This document shows, in pieces, positions 8,992-18,859 of a stretch of 64,000 bases of DNA. The notes beneath the pieces were generated by a model that was given only the letters and a program-made list of their open reading frames with translations, ran no database searches and was not told the DNA's origin. The stretch's first letter is position 1, and each line of letters begins with the position of its first letter. Source of the stretch: Leishmania martiniquensis (taxonomy: Eukaryota > Euglenozoa > Kinetoplastea > Trypanosomatida > Trypanosomatidae); NCBI RefSeq assembly GCF_017916325.1, contig NC_090158.1, positions 162,001 to 226,000 of the forward strand, read 5' to 3'. Both the position numbers and the translations under genes were made by a program.

Positions 8992-9456
8992 GCAGGAGGA
9001 CTCACCCTGCTGCGCGGCACCTCAGGGTCCAGTGCCCCGCCTCGTTCGGGGCTGCCGAGAAGTCCCCTGTCCCTGGCCAAATGCCGACCAGCCGCTGCTG
9101 GCGGCACAGGGCCAAGCGGCACGCGACGTCCGCGGGCCAGGCCCTCTTGCTGTCGGCGCGGCAGGTGGGCACACGTGCGCCCCCCCCGCACTGGCCACTG
9201 ACGCACGGGGCGCGTGGACACATCACGAGTGTGTGTGTAGAGGGGGGAGGGGGGGCGCTTCACGCGGGAACCCGCATAGCGTGGGGCGGCTGCGAGGTCA
9301 CCGCCTGTGTGGCGAGGCGTGGGGGTGAGGCGGGGCGTGAGGCTTCGGCTGGTGCTGAGGTGGCGGAGGCGGCGCACTACTGTAGTGCGTGTCTGCGACT
9401 GCAGCACGCCGGCCGAGATTGGCTTCGCTGAAAGGGCCGAGGGCGAGTGACGCTGT
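8992..9456 (+). repeat. Dispersed repeat copy A (SIDER-like), longest forward copy
   Basis: About 465 bases match other places in the window. The 5' part (8992 to about 9183) is nearly identical to 50525 onward. The 3' part, with the short palindrome GCACTACTGTAGTGC and the ending GGGCGAGTGACGCTG, matches copies at 44.5 and 57.6-58.3 kb. Size, GC-richness and position about 490 bases after a stop codon resemble the SIDER retroposons of Leishmania 3' UTRs, which are known to affect mRNA stability. The identification as SIDER is by these traits only; I did not verify the 79-base signature. Open frames on either strand across it are not considered coding. Confidence 0.75.
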
Positions 9457-10087
9457 GAGTGGGAGTCGAGTGTATACGATAGGAAGCGAAAACCTTTGGC
9501 ACAAAGCAAACGGACGTGTCTGCATATCCTCTGCCTTGTGCCCGCCTTGTGCGCTGTTCTGTTCATCTCGGCGTGTGGGCGTGGCTTCGTTTTTCTGTAT
9601 GCTGAGCGAGAAGAAAGACGGCAGTGATCCGGTCGGACTCTGCGATGAGATAAAGTGCAGTGGGAGGGGTCGGGTGAAATATGTGGGGGGGGACAGCAGC
9701 GGGGGCGAAGGCTTGCTAGGGAAGCTGGCGTCGGTATCGCCACCCAACCACCCACACACGCGCCGCTCCACGACATCGGTAGGTACGTGACCCCTTCGCT
9801 TACGTATTGGGCGCCTCCTTTAACAGGCGCAGCTTGCAAAGACAGACGCACTTCAGCTGAAGAGCTGACTTTGTCTAGGTCGTTCACTGTGAGCCTGTCT
9901 GCAGCCCCACCCAGCTGGTCACGGCAACGTCCCTGAACGTTCGTTCTCCACTCATCCTCCCTCGCCTCTGACACGTACATCTCGACACGCGTCCACATGC
10001 GCGCCTGTGTGCACTGTGCAAAAGGCCGATCGGGTGCACAAATGAGGGTCGGCAGGCAGAGAGAAGGTCAAAGAGGGAATCCTTTGT

Positions 10088-10114
10088 GGGGGGAGGGAGG
10101 GGGAGGGGGAGGGG
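10088..10114 (+). other. Potential G-quadruplex (five G runs)
   Basis: G runs of 6, 3, 5, 5 and 4 bases are each separated by a single A on the + strand. It lies upstream of the inferred splice acceptor at 10356-10357, so it would be in the intergenic transcript or the preceding 3' UTR. Confidence 0.5.
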
Positions 10115-10321
10115 TGACTCAGCTGGGTAAGCCTCTTTTTTTTCTTGTGTTTCTCGCGCATGGGACTCGGCACACGCAACCGATGCCGCGGCCACCTCCG
10201 CGTGTTTAAGGTGCTTGTGTCACTGGCGGACTGAAACAAAGAGAGTGGCAGAAGCGAAGGGCCCTTGCCTCTGCGGCTGGGGGGGCGAGCAGGAGAGGTC
10301 TTGCCAGTCTTCCAAGTCATC

Positions 10322-10357
10322 GCTTCCCCTCCCCCCTCCTCCTCCTTCTTTGTACAG
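10322..10357 (+). promoter_or_regulatory. Polypyrimidine tract and spliced-leader acceptor
   Basis: The C/T tract at 10322-10351 is followed by the first AG at 10356-10357. No ATG occurs before 10401, so this acceptor decides the start of the next gene. Confidence 0.6.
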
Positions 10358-10400
10358 ACGCAAGGGCGCGCCTCGCTCGCTATCCCCCTTGACGTCGAGC

Positions 10401-11354
10401 ATGAACATCGTCACATCCTACTTCCTCGTTCGCAAGCTTCTCGGTAGCCTTGCCATAGGCGGAAACGTTCTCGAGCACCAGCAAGCTCGCCAGCGTGAGT
10501 ACATGGAATGCCTGAGGCTCAATCAACAGCATCCCGGCGTTGCTTCCATTCACCTCATCGTGGAGGGAGCCGACGCCTACGAGCATCTACTGAAGCATGT
10601 TCTCTGCAACCCTGACTTCCAAAATGAGTTGACGTTCACAGCGTCTGCGACGCCAACAACCACACGCCTCAGCAGACGCCATGCCGTTCCGATCGTGCCT
10701 GTGGTGCGCTCTGCCAGCGGCATGCCGTTGTACTCCGACCTCTTTGCCTATGCGAACCAGCTCCTTTCGCATCGCCTGACAATGGTGTGCAACGCGGACG
10801 TGTATCTTTCTCGCAGCCATTTTTCGCTCTCGGCGGTGGAAGACCTCTTTCGCCGGTCTCGCTGTCTACCCCTCTCCCCTGCAGCCCCCAGCGGAGAGTG
10901 TCAGGCATTGACGGAGGACGTGGCAGAGGGGGAGGTGATGCGGCTCGGCTACTCGCAGAGGGTGGGAAACCCCTTGGCCCTGGCGCTCACCCGCTACGAA
11001 AGCGACAGCCTCCTCGACGCCCCACTACTGTACGACTATCGTGGCTCGCACGATGCCTTTGTGTTTGTGCCGCCGGTGCCGCCTTCGTTGGTGCGCCGTG
11101 TTGCCCATCCACAAAACTCCTACAAGGCAGAGAACATCGTCTTGCATGAGCTGCAGCGAAGTGGGTACCTGACACTGAACCCGACGGTGGGGGATGGCAT
11201 GCGCCTTGTCCACCACCACGCCGCTGATCTGCGGCAGTGGTTTCCTCCGGTAGACGAGTCGCGGTACGGCCGCGCGCAGCCAACCACAGTGGCACAGGCA
11301 GCATCACGCATCCGTGAGGAGGCACGTGTGCGGTTGTCGCCACTGTCTACATGA
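10401..11354 (+). CDS. Conserved glycosyltransferase-like protein (317 aa)
   Basis: The product starts MNIVTSYFLVRKLLG and carries the pattern of a widespread but poorly characterised glycosyltransferase-like family: an N-terminal Rossmann-type segment (HPGVASIHLIVEGADAYE), then PLYSDLFAYANQLL, the nucleotide-sugar-type motif VCNADVYLS near residue 129, the SHDAFVFVPP segment, and a C-terminal Tyr/Asn segment followed by a His cluster (VHHHAADLRQW). Members usually show NADIYFD and SQDAWIF at the corresponding places, so the second Asp of the first motif is replaced by Ser here. No signal peptide is obvious beyond a short hydrophobic N-terminus. The donor and acceptor are unknown. The assignment rests on remembered motifs. 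Confidence 0.7.
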   Translation: MNIVTSYFLVRKLLGSLAIGGNVLEHQQARQREYMECLRLNQQHPGVASIHLIVEGADAYEHLLKHVLCNPDFQNELTFTASATPTTTRLSRRHAVPIVPVVRSASGMPLYSDLFAYANQLLSHRLTMVCNADVYLSRSHFSLSAVEDLFRRSRCLPLSPAAPSGECQALTEDVAEGEVMRLGYSQRVGNPLALALTRYESDSLLDAPLLYDYRGSHDAFVFVPPVPPSLVRRVAHPQNSYKAENIVLHELQRSGYLTLNPTVGDGMRLVHHHAADLRQWFPPVDESRYGRAQPTTVAQAASRIREEARVRLSPLST

Positions 11355-14011
11355 GGGCCGACCTCTGTTTGCAATTTATGGTGTGTCGCTTGTGTAGTGG
11401 ACGCGCCCGAAACGGCTCCCCTTACCATTTCTCACCCTTCTCGAGCCCTCTCTGCCCGGGGTTGCGCAGTGCTCAGTCCACCTCTGATGGGCGAGGCAGC
11501 AGCCCTCGGCCATTGTCTCTCTCCGCCTCGCGTTCCCTCTTTGGGTAGTCTTTGTCGATGTTGCTCGACTTACCGGCGCACTCTGTAGCGCACGGGCAAA
11601 AATAATAGGGACTGTTCGGGTAGATACCGGGGCAGCATCGTCCTTCTCCCCCATCGCGCCTCCCCTTCCCCGAGGCCCCGCTTCATCTGCTGCCGTCAAC
11701 TTGTATGGATCCAAGCCGTGAGCACTCTGCACAGGTTACGCCGGCATCGTCGTATCTGTATAGCGCGCGGGAAGTATTCTCATGGCTGGAAACTGGACGG
11801 CACGTCCTTGATGAATGGCACTGCTCTTTTGCATGCGTCCCTGCCCGCATGCACCCCTTTTTTCTCACTGTTGCTGCTTCTCTTTCATTGGACACCGCCC
11901 TCTCTCCTCCCTGCATCTCTTGTCTTCATCCTTTTCGGTGTCTCGATGTTCGAGCACACGCACGCATACATCTACGCACGCACACGCACACCTCCACATG
12001 CAACGTGCTTGCCCGTGGGTATACCTGTTGGCTTCCTCTCTCAGTGGCTGAAGAAGTGCTACACTTCGCTTCTTGTTGCTTTCCTGCTTTTTGTGTTTGT
12101 GTGGATTGCGTTTTCTTTCGCCTCGCACAATCTCCTCTACACCCTCCCTTCACACGTATTTTTATCCCGCCCACTCTCCTTTCTCTTACTAGCTCTCTCG
12201 GTGACTCGATCGGTCGCAAGAAGGACGCGTGCCTGCGTGAGCGTGCCCTGTCTCCGTTGCTCGCTCGCTGCACCGCTTTTGCTGTCACTACTGCGTCTTT
12301 CTCTGCTTCTTAGATCCGTAAGCACGCGCGTCTGCCTGCCTGCCTGTCTCTGTGTGTGTGTGTGGTGTATGTGACTTCTGATCTTTATTGTAGACGCTGA
12401 CGTGCACGCACGAGCAGGTGCATAGGCATACCACACGGGCCGCCTCTACCTGCGTTCTTTGGCCGTATCCACTACTCCTTCCCCCCACCCCCTCCCGCTC
12501 TCTCCCCCCTCCATCCTCTTCTTTGCGTTTCCCGCTTCCGCTGCGTTTGCCCTTCTCCCTGTCCTGCCCACAGAGAGCCCTTCATTCTTCTCGAGTCTGT
12601 CCAAGCCTGTGCAAGTCTGTGCACATACGTTTGACTTGACCGATTCCTCGCCTGTTTTATGAATACGCCTTCTGTGTGCGCTGTCGTACGCCCTCCATTT
12701 CACCCCCTCACCCTTCTCTCTCTCTTTTGTGTCTGTGTGTGTGTGTGTGAGCGTGTGCATTGGTCGGTGCCCTTCATTCTGGTCTGTGCGGGCCCCTGCA
12801 GGACACCTCCCCACCCCCACCCCCAATACGGAGTCCAGCACGCATATTGAGAAAAGAAAAGCATACAAACACAGCGAGGCGTGGACAGAGCGGTGGACTC
12901 CCTACACAAGGAGTTTCTTTTCGAGGGGTCGCTACTTGTCTCCCTCCCCCTGCCCGCTCAGCCAGCGTAGGAGCGTGTCCTGTGCAGGCGCGCTGCCTCC
13001 AGGAAGCGTTCCTCTCCCCGCCTCTCTTTTTATTTTCAAGTGTGTGCTACTCTTCATCTTCGCTTCCTCTCGTGTCGTTGTGGCTGTCAAGCATACCCCT
13101 TTTTTTCGCCTCCTCTCTCTCCGCTTCACCTTTTCTTTGCCTGGACGCCGTCCACACCCCGTAAGCCAACCCGTCTCCCCCCTCCCTCCCCCCGTTCTAT
13201 ACATATATATTATATTTGCTCCGCCTTTGTCCCTGTTGAGCCCCAAAATTTTCGTTTCCGTTTTGGTTTGGGGGGTCGTCTCCTGTTTGTTTTTCTTTGT
13301 TTGCTCGTTGCACTTTTGTCTTCGCCTCCGCCTCTGTCTCTCCCCCTTCTTCTCGTGGGCGGAGCACATTTCAACCCTTCGCGTCGTCTCTGCTGTTGCT
13401 GTTGTGCCGCCGCGCCCTGCGGCTCCGCTTTCTGTGTGTGTGGGCGTGCAAATATTTTGTTGCGTTGAGCCGTAGTCTCTGGAGCCTCTCTTTCACCGTC
13501 GACACTCCGCCTCCCCCAAACACCCTTTTCCGCACCATCGGGTCATCCACCAGGCCCCGCTTTAGCATCCCCTCTCCCCCTAAAGCTCGCACCTCAGGCC
13601 GCACATTCTCATCTGCGGTGTCCGCCTCACTGCTGCCTCCCGCTTTCCCTTTGCATTTCCAAGGACGATTTCAGCCTTTCCTTTTCCCCTTTTCGTCGGC
13701 AGAGCGCAGGCGTGAACCTCATCAGCGTGCATGCCCCGCTGCTTTATTGTCGCTTTCATCGCTGATCAACTCTCGTGCGTCTGCGTCGTTGGGCTCCCGC
13801 GCCCCCCGTCCCACGCGCCCCCTCCCTTGATGTTTTGATTTTCTTGCTTAACGAGCAGCCCAGGGAATTCAAAAGGGGAACGCAGGAACGCGTGCGATTC
13901 AAAGAAAGGGAGGCCTTTCCTCTTCCTGCACCCCCCACCACCACCCTCCCCTCACCCACCCCACACCTTCACCACCGAACCCGCTGCTTCTCCGTAGTTA
14001 TCATCGGCAAG
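11355..14011 (+). other. Long intergenic region (2.6 kb) with many polypyrimidine tracts
   Basis: Several open frames exist (for example from 11705 and 11718) but their translations are Leu/Ser/Cys/His-rich products of C/T and CA/TG tracts, so I do not call them. TG tracts lie near 12352-12370 and 12733-12749, and an AT-rich patch near 13200-13215. The length exceeds most gaps in the window, so a small RNA gene or short gene here cannot be excluded. Confidence 0.5.
13981..13997 (+). promoter_or_regulatory. Spliced-leader acceptor with a very short 5' UTR
   Basis: A pyrimidine-rich stretch ends in TAG at 13995-13997. ATG 14012 follows after 14 bases with no other ATG between. A long C-rich tract precedes it from about 13915. 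Confidence 0.55.
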
Positions 14012-17000
14012 ATGAGTGTCGAGGTGCCCATGAGAAAGTCGGGGGACTCGGATGGCAAGAGCGGTTTCTTGGAAGGACTCAGGCTGAGCTGGGCCTACAC
14101 AGTAGCAGATGTCCGGCGACGACCGCGTAACATCATCATCGGCACTGTTGCGGTGATGCTGCTTGTTTTCTTCTCCGCTATTGTGCTCATCGGAATCTTT
14201 AAGGCCCCTTACATCTTGCTACGCCTGGCGGAGCTGACGGTGGGCGAGATGGACATGGTTCTCGTCGGTGGCGGCGCGGCGCAGCTGCTCAACTACACAA
14301 AGCTGAACCAGTCCTTGTCCAAATCACCGGTCGTCGCTGGTGCCGCGCCGCGGTGGCTCGCTCGCGTCGACCTGAGCTCCGAGGCGGCCTATCGCGCCAA
14401 GCTGCGCGGCATCACTGATGATGCCACGGCCCGCACCGCCGCGGTCAACGTCCTGCTCATCAACTCTGAGCTGGAAGAGCGGCTCGGCATTGGACGCGGG
14501 TGGCCGTACCGCGAGATAGGCTTTGACGAGGCCCACATTTTCTACTCGGCCGCTGACTACGTGGGGCTGTCCGCTAACAAGGGCCAACGCGCTCATCTCA
14601 GCCTCAGTCTGTCGTCGTTGAGCAGCATTCTTGGTACGGACGCGTTCTCCTTCAACGTAACCCGCCCCACCGTGGTGACAGGCCCCATCTCTTTCTACCT
14701 GAAAGCCTTCTTCGAGCTCAACAACATCACAGAGAACTCGATATCCGTCCTCGACGTCGTTTCGCTGAGCATGGCGGCGACCATGGCGGATGCGGTGGAG
14801 TCGACGTCCGGCAAGTACTCGAGCGCGCTCGGCAATACTGTCGTCATGGACTGTCGACAAATCCTGGATGTGTTGGTCGAGCAGAGCTGCCTGCTGGGGC
14901 CGCAGAGCATTAGCCCATCCAGCGACTACTACTTCCCGACCCTCGCTGATCTATTCAACATCTCCATCCCTGTGACACGCCCCCTCAACATCCAGGACTA
15001 CGCGATGCTGGTGGTGATCATGCTGGAGGGGCGGTACGACATGTACTATGCCGACACGAAGCAGCGCGGGCTCATTTTGGCGGAGAAGAGCAACAAAGTA
15101 ATGGAATCTGTGGGACTGAACTTTGACGGCACCGTGCAGTTTCCGTTGATTACCATGATCAAGACGCTCGACACGTTCCGCACTTTGATGACCTCGGCGA
15201 GCGTGACGGTGGTGGTCGGCATCGTCGCGCTCGGAGCCATCCTTCTGTTCACACTGCTCCAGATCAACGCTGAGGAGCGGCAGTTCGAGCTGGCCATGAT
15301 TCGCACGCAAGGTATGCCGCGCACCCAGATTATCGGTATCCTGGTTATGCAGACGCTCGCCTTCACCTTGCCTGGAACGGCGGGCGGAGTGTCACTCGCA
15401 TGTGGCGCAAACGCGTTACTCGAGCAGCTGCTGGCGAACTTCACGAAGGCGCCAGCCCGCTTGGGCAACGTGCCGGTCTTTGCGATCGTGGCGAGCACTT
15501 TGATGGGCCTGGTGCTGCCGTTGATCGCCACCTACAGCCCGGTCAAGGTGGCGCTGGGGAGTAGCCTGCGTGATGCTCTGGACATCTATCGTCAGGTGTA
15601 CAACGAGGCGCACGTGAAGGCGGTCCGGTTGGAGGAGATGGGCCTGAGAATGTGGCAAGTCTTCCTCGGTGTGTTCTTGGTCGTGGCGGGATTCCTGGTG
15701 TACTACCTCATGCCGCTGAGCTTTATCTTCTCGAATATGCTGATGTTCTTTGTTCTACTCGATGTCGTGCTCATTAGCATGATTGCCGGGCTGTGCATGA
15801 TGATGTATGTTGTCCAAGGGCCGGCGGAGGTGCTCGTGCTGCACTTGCTGTTGTGGGGCCGCGAGAGGCGACTGCGCACACTCATCCGCAAAAACTTGCG
15901 CAGCCACCGCGACCGGAACTCCAAGGCGTACATGATGTTCCTGCTGAGCGTGGCGTGCCTTTCGGCATCCGGCATCACATTTGCCATGTTGTCCACCATC
16001 TCCGCTCAGTTAGCGCAGCTGACGACTGGTGCGCCGGTGACGGTGACCTCCGCCTCCTTTGCTCACCCACTGGACCAGGCCGACATCGACGCCTTCATGC
16101 GCAGTGAGGGCAGCCTCTACGCCACGCACTGGGCCTATACTTCGTTTCCGCTGCGCCAGTACCCGCAAGTACATGGCACGACGCAAGTCGGCAACCTCGT
16201 CGGCAACTTCCGCACCCTCGATGTGCGGGCAGTGACAGAGTTTTTCATGGAAGCCACGTTCCCGGAGTTCAACATGGTCAACAGCTACCACAGCAACTAC
16301 GCGTACCCAATCAATACCTTCGGTCAACGCGACGTGATTCGCAGCATGTACGAGTCCCCGCCGCATCGCGACGCGAAAAGGGGGCAGAGGATCATAGCCA
16401 CTGGTTTCCCACCGGGGGCAGTCATCCCGAACGCAACAGCAAAGGAGTCGCACGTTGTTCCCATGATCATCTCCTCTGCCGCTGAGGATGAGATAGGGAT
16501 AGGGGTGAACTCCGCGGCCCAGCTGCGCTTCCGCTACTACCTGCAGGAGAACCCCAACCCAGTGTCCACCATCTTTTACCTCGAGCCACGCGCCCTCATG
16601 AACCGCCTTTCCGGCTTCCTCGCTGTCTCCTCGCTACCTATCCTGTTCAACAAGGGTACAATTCTTATTCCGGTGAGCTACTTCGAGAGCCTTCTCAACC
16701 CGCCGAAGATCGACTTTGACCCGGAGGAGGCGGTCCGCATCACAAACAATTCCGTCCTGGAGGTGCGCCAGGCAGCGCTCTACGTGCAGCTCCGCAGTGA
16801 CCTCACGAAGCGCGAGCGAGAGCTCTTTGTGAACGCGCTCCAGGCGCACACCGACGGGCTCTTCCACACAACCGTCGACACCGCGGCCACTGTGGAGCAG
16901 CTCCGCTCCGTGCAGAACCTCATTATGAACTTCTTCTACTTCACCTCGATTATCTGTATCATACTGTGTGCCTTCATGATGTGGGCTACATTTATCTCGA

Positions 17001-17323
17001 ACGTGCAGCTCAATGCGTGGGCGTTTGGCGTGCTGCGCTCCCTCGGCTTCCGCAGCGCGCAGCTCATGCGCGGTGCCGTCTACGAAGCCCTTTGTATTGT
17101 CATCTCCGCGTTCGTCTTGGGACTGGTGGTGGGCACTACAATTGGTATGACGATGGCTGTCCAGCTGTGCCAGATTTTGGTTCTGCCGCTCACTCTTAGC
17201 TTTCCATACGTGCTGGTGGCGTTTGTGTTCGGCATGGCACTCGTGGCGGCTGTCGTCGGCTCGATCGTGCCCCTTCTCGCCCTGCGCAAGAAGCCCATCT
17301 CTTATGTCCTGCGCGTCGCCTAG
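14012..17323 (+). CDS. FtsX/MacB-type permease-domain membrane protein (1103 aa)
   Basis: The protein has one N-terminal membrane segment (residues about 45-70), a large extracytoplasmic-type region, and a first FtsX-like four-helix module from about residue 390. In that module, strongly hydrophobic helices flank an ERQFELAMIRTQGM segment, the hallmark of FtsX/MacB permeases. A second extracytoplasmic region and a C-terminal FtsX-like module end at LRKKPISYVLRVA. Bacterial relatives pair with an ABC ATPase that drives lipoprotein or peptide export; none is encoded nearby. ATG 14012 follows the splice acceptor by 14 bases. The earlier open frame is pyrimidine-derived. Substrate and membrane location are unknown. 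Confidence 0.8.
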   Translation: MSVEVPMRKSGDSDGKSGFLEGLRLSWAYTVADVRRRPRNIIIGTVAVMLLVFFSAIVLIGIFKAPYILLRLAELTVGEMDMVLVGGGAAQLLNYTKLNQSLSKSPVVAGAAPRWLARVDLSSEAAYRAKLRGITDDATARTAAVNVLLINSELEERLGIGRGWPYREIGFDEAHIFYSAADYVGLSANKGQRAHLSLSLSSLSSILGTDAFSFNVTRPTVVTGPISFYLKAFFELNNITENSISVLDVVSLSMAATMADAVESTSGKYSSALGNTVVMDCRQILDVLVEQSCLLGPQSISPSSDYYFPTLADLFNISIPVTRPLNIQDYAMLVVIMLEGRYDMYYADTKQRGLILAEKSNKVMESVGLNFDGTVQFPLITMIKTLDTFRTLMTSASVTVVVGIVALGAILLFTLLQINAEERQFELAMIRTQGMPRTQIIGILVMQTLAFTLPGTAGGVSLACGANALLEQLLANFTKAPARLGNVPVFAIVASTLMGLVLPLIATYSPVKVALGSSLRDALDIYRQVYNEAHVKAVRLEEMGLRMWQVFLGVFLVVAGFLVYYLMPLSFIFSNMLMFFVLLDVVLISMIAGLCMMMYVVQGPAEVLVLHLLLWGRERRLRTLIRKNLRSHRDRNSKAYMMFLLSVACLSASGITFAMLSTISAQLAQLTTGAPVTVTSASFAHPLDQADIDAFMRSEGSLYATHWAYTSFPLRQYPQVHGTTQVGNLVGNFRTLDVRAVTEFFMEATFPEFNMVNSYHSNYAYPINTFGQRDVIRSMYESPPHRDAKRGQRIIATGFPPGAVIPNATAKESHVVPMIISSAAEDEIGIGVNSAAQLRFRYYLQENPNPVSTIFYLEPRALMNRLSGFLAVSSLPILFNKGTILIPVSYFESLLNPPKIDFDPEEAVRITNNSVLEVRQAALYVQLRSDLTKRERELFVNALQAHTDGLFHTTVDTAATVEQLRSVQNLIMNFFYFTSIICIILCAFMMWATFISNVQLNAWAFGVLRSLGFRSAQLMRGAVYEALCIVISAFVLGLVVGTTIGMTMAVQLCQILVLPLTLSFPYVLVAFVFGMALVAAVVGSIVPLLALRKKPISYVLRVA

Positions 17324-18859
17324 GGCGGGCACATGTGTCTGTGCCGTGTGTGCGTGTGCATGTGCACGCGCATACATTATGTGTGGTTTGGAGTGGGAGC
17401 GACGTTCGGCGTGTCTTTCCGTTTTTTTGCGTAACGGGGCGCGTTGAGTTGTGGCCGTTTTCTTTTTTCGCCTCTGCTTGTCTGATGTTGGTTATTATTA
17501 TTTTTTTCGTCTTCCCTGTGGGTCTTCTCCGCCACACCTTACCTCCGTCTCCGCCCACTTTCGGCGAGCTGAACGGCTTTTGAGTAGTATGCCTTCGGCG
17601 AGTGGGGGAAGGGCGTGTGTGTGTGTGTGTGTGTTCAAGTGGATGATCATCACTTTCTCTCTTTGCCTTCACCCCCCCTCCCTCCTCCTTTTCCGCTGCC
17701 CCTTACTCACTTTTTCTTGTTTTCGTAGTCTTTCCCTGTTTGGCGAAACCTTTGGACCCCTGCCGAAGCCAACGTCCGCGCTCGCATTGCCGATCAGCGT
17801 TACGGGCATCTCTCTCTCTCTGTCTGTGTGTTCGCCTCATGTTGCATGTTGCTGTCGCCTGGCCGTGAAAAAGGCCGCCACCTTTTTTCTTCATCTTGTG
17901 GCACTATTGAGATGTCAGGCGGGCAAGAGCTGTTGCCCTACTCATCGTGGCGCCACCTGCACCCTTTCCGCGCTCGTCTTGTTTTCGTTGTCGTTGTCCC
18001 TTTCACTTCCTCCCCATCGCAGAGGCGGCAGCCATGTGCGCTGCTCTCAAGTGAGCGATGGAAAAGAGGTTTTATGCAGAGGAGGGGGTCATCTCACGCG
18101 CCACCGGGCGGAATGCGTCACCTCCTCTCCCTTTCTTTCGCGCTTTCACGGCCCTTGAAAAGAACACAGAACGGAGCAGCAATGGCATCCTGTCCTTTTA
18201 GACCAGGAGAGCACACACACACACACATCTGTGAGATTGGCGAGCGGCCGTCACGGGAGCGCTCGCCTTTGTCACGTGTGGTGTTTTTGCAATGCAATCC
18301 TGGGGTGTTTTTTCTTTTTCGTCTCTCTCTTTCTGTGTATCTGCTCGTGAAAGTGTGGATCTCTTCACCTCCACTCTCTGCAGACGGCAGTGTCACACGT
18401 TACCGCATGTAAAAATGGCTGCGTCCCCCCTTGCGCCACCCATCTCTCCCCTTCCGCTCATACCCCACCCATTCACGTTACACATGTGTATGTATCTACA
18501 CATAAATATACACATATGCGCACGATGTGCGCGCACCAACACAAATGTGCGCGCTGAACGAATCGTTACGGACTCGCCTCCAAGGCGTAGTCCTTTCCCT
18601 GACCGACTCTTCACTGCCACTATTTCCGTCCGCCGCTATCCTTCGCGCGTCGCGTACTCGCACATACCTCCTCGCTTCCCCACCGTCCCTCGATGGAGCG
18701 GAAGCCGGGCGCTGTTGCTGCTTTGCTGTGAGTTCCCCCCCCCCCACTCGTTGTTTTTCCCTTGGGAGTAGATAACTGCTGCCATTAAACACGAGAGTTG
18801 CACACACGCATTCCTCTCTCGAGGCCGTACGTACGCTTAGGGCCAACACCTTGCGTACG
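17324..18859 (+). other. Intergenic region
   Basis: No gene is supported. It contains a T-rich stretch (17490-17512), a (TG)n tract (17616-17633), a (CA)n tract near 18213-18228, and an 11-C run at 18735-18745 that forms part of the splice signal for the next gene. Confidence 0.55.
18735..18768 (+). promoter_or_regulatory. Polypyrimidine tract and spliced-leader acceptor
   Basis: A C11 run and following T-rich tract end with AG at 18767-18768. The first ATG after it is 18860, in frame with the amidase. Confidence 0.5.

Larger units (their letters stand above)
9457..10400 (+). other. Intergenic region with G-run cluster and splice signals
   Basis: No gene is supported here. It contains G-rich patches near 9686-9711, a five-run G cluster at 10088-10114, and the pyrimidine tract and acceptor used for the next gene. 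Confidence 0.55.

Noticed and set aside
8862..9998. A 378-codon antisense open frame
   Set aside because: It crosses the dispersed repeat and CA/TG tracts, gives a Pro/His/Arg-rich translation, and would be the only minus-strand gene in a uniformly + strand unit.
11705..12374. Two overlapping frames of about 200 codons in the 2.6-kb spacer
   Set aside because: Their translations are Leu/Ser/Cys/His-rich products of CT and CA tracts with no family resemblance, and two frames are open at once because of composition.
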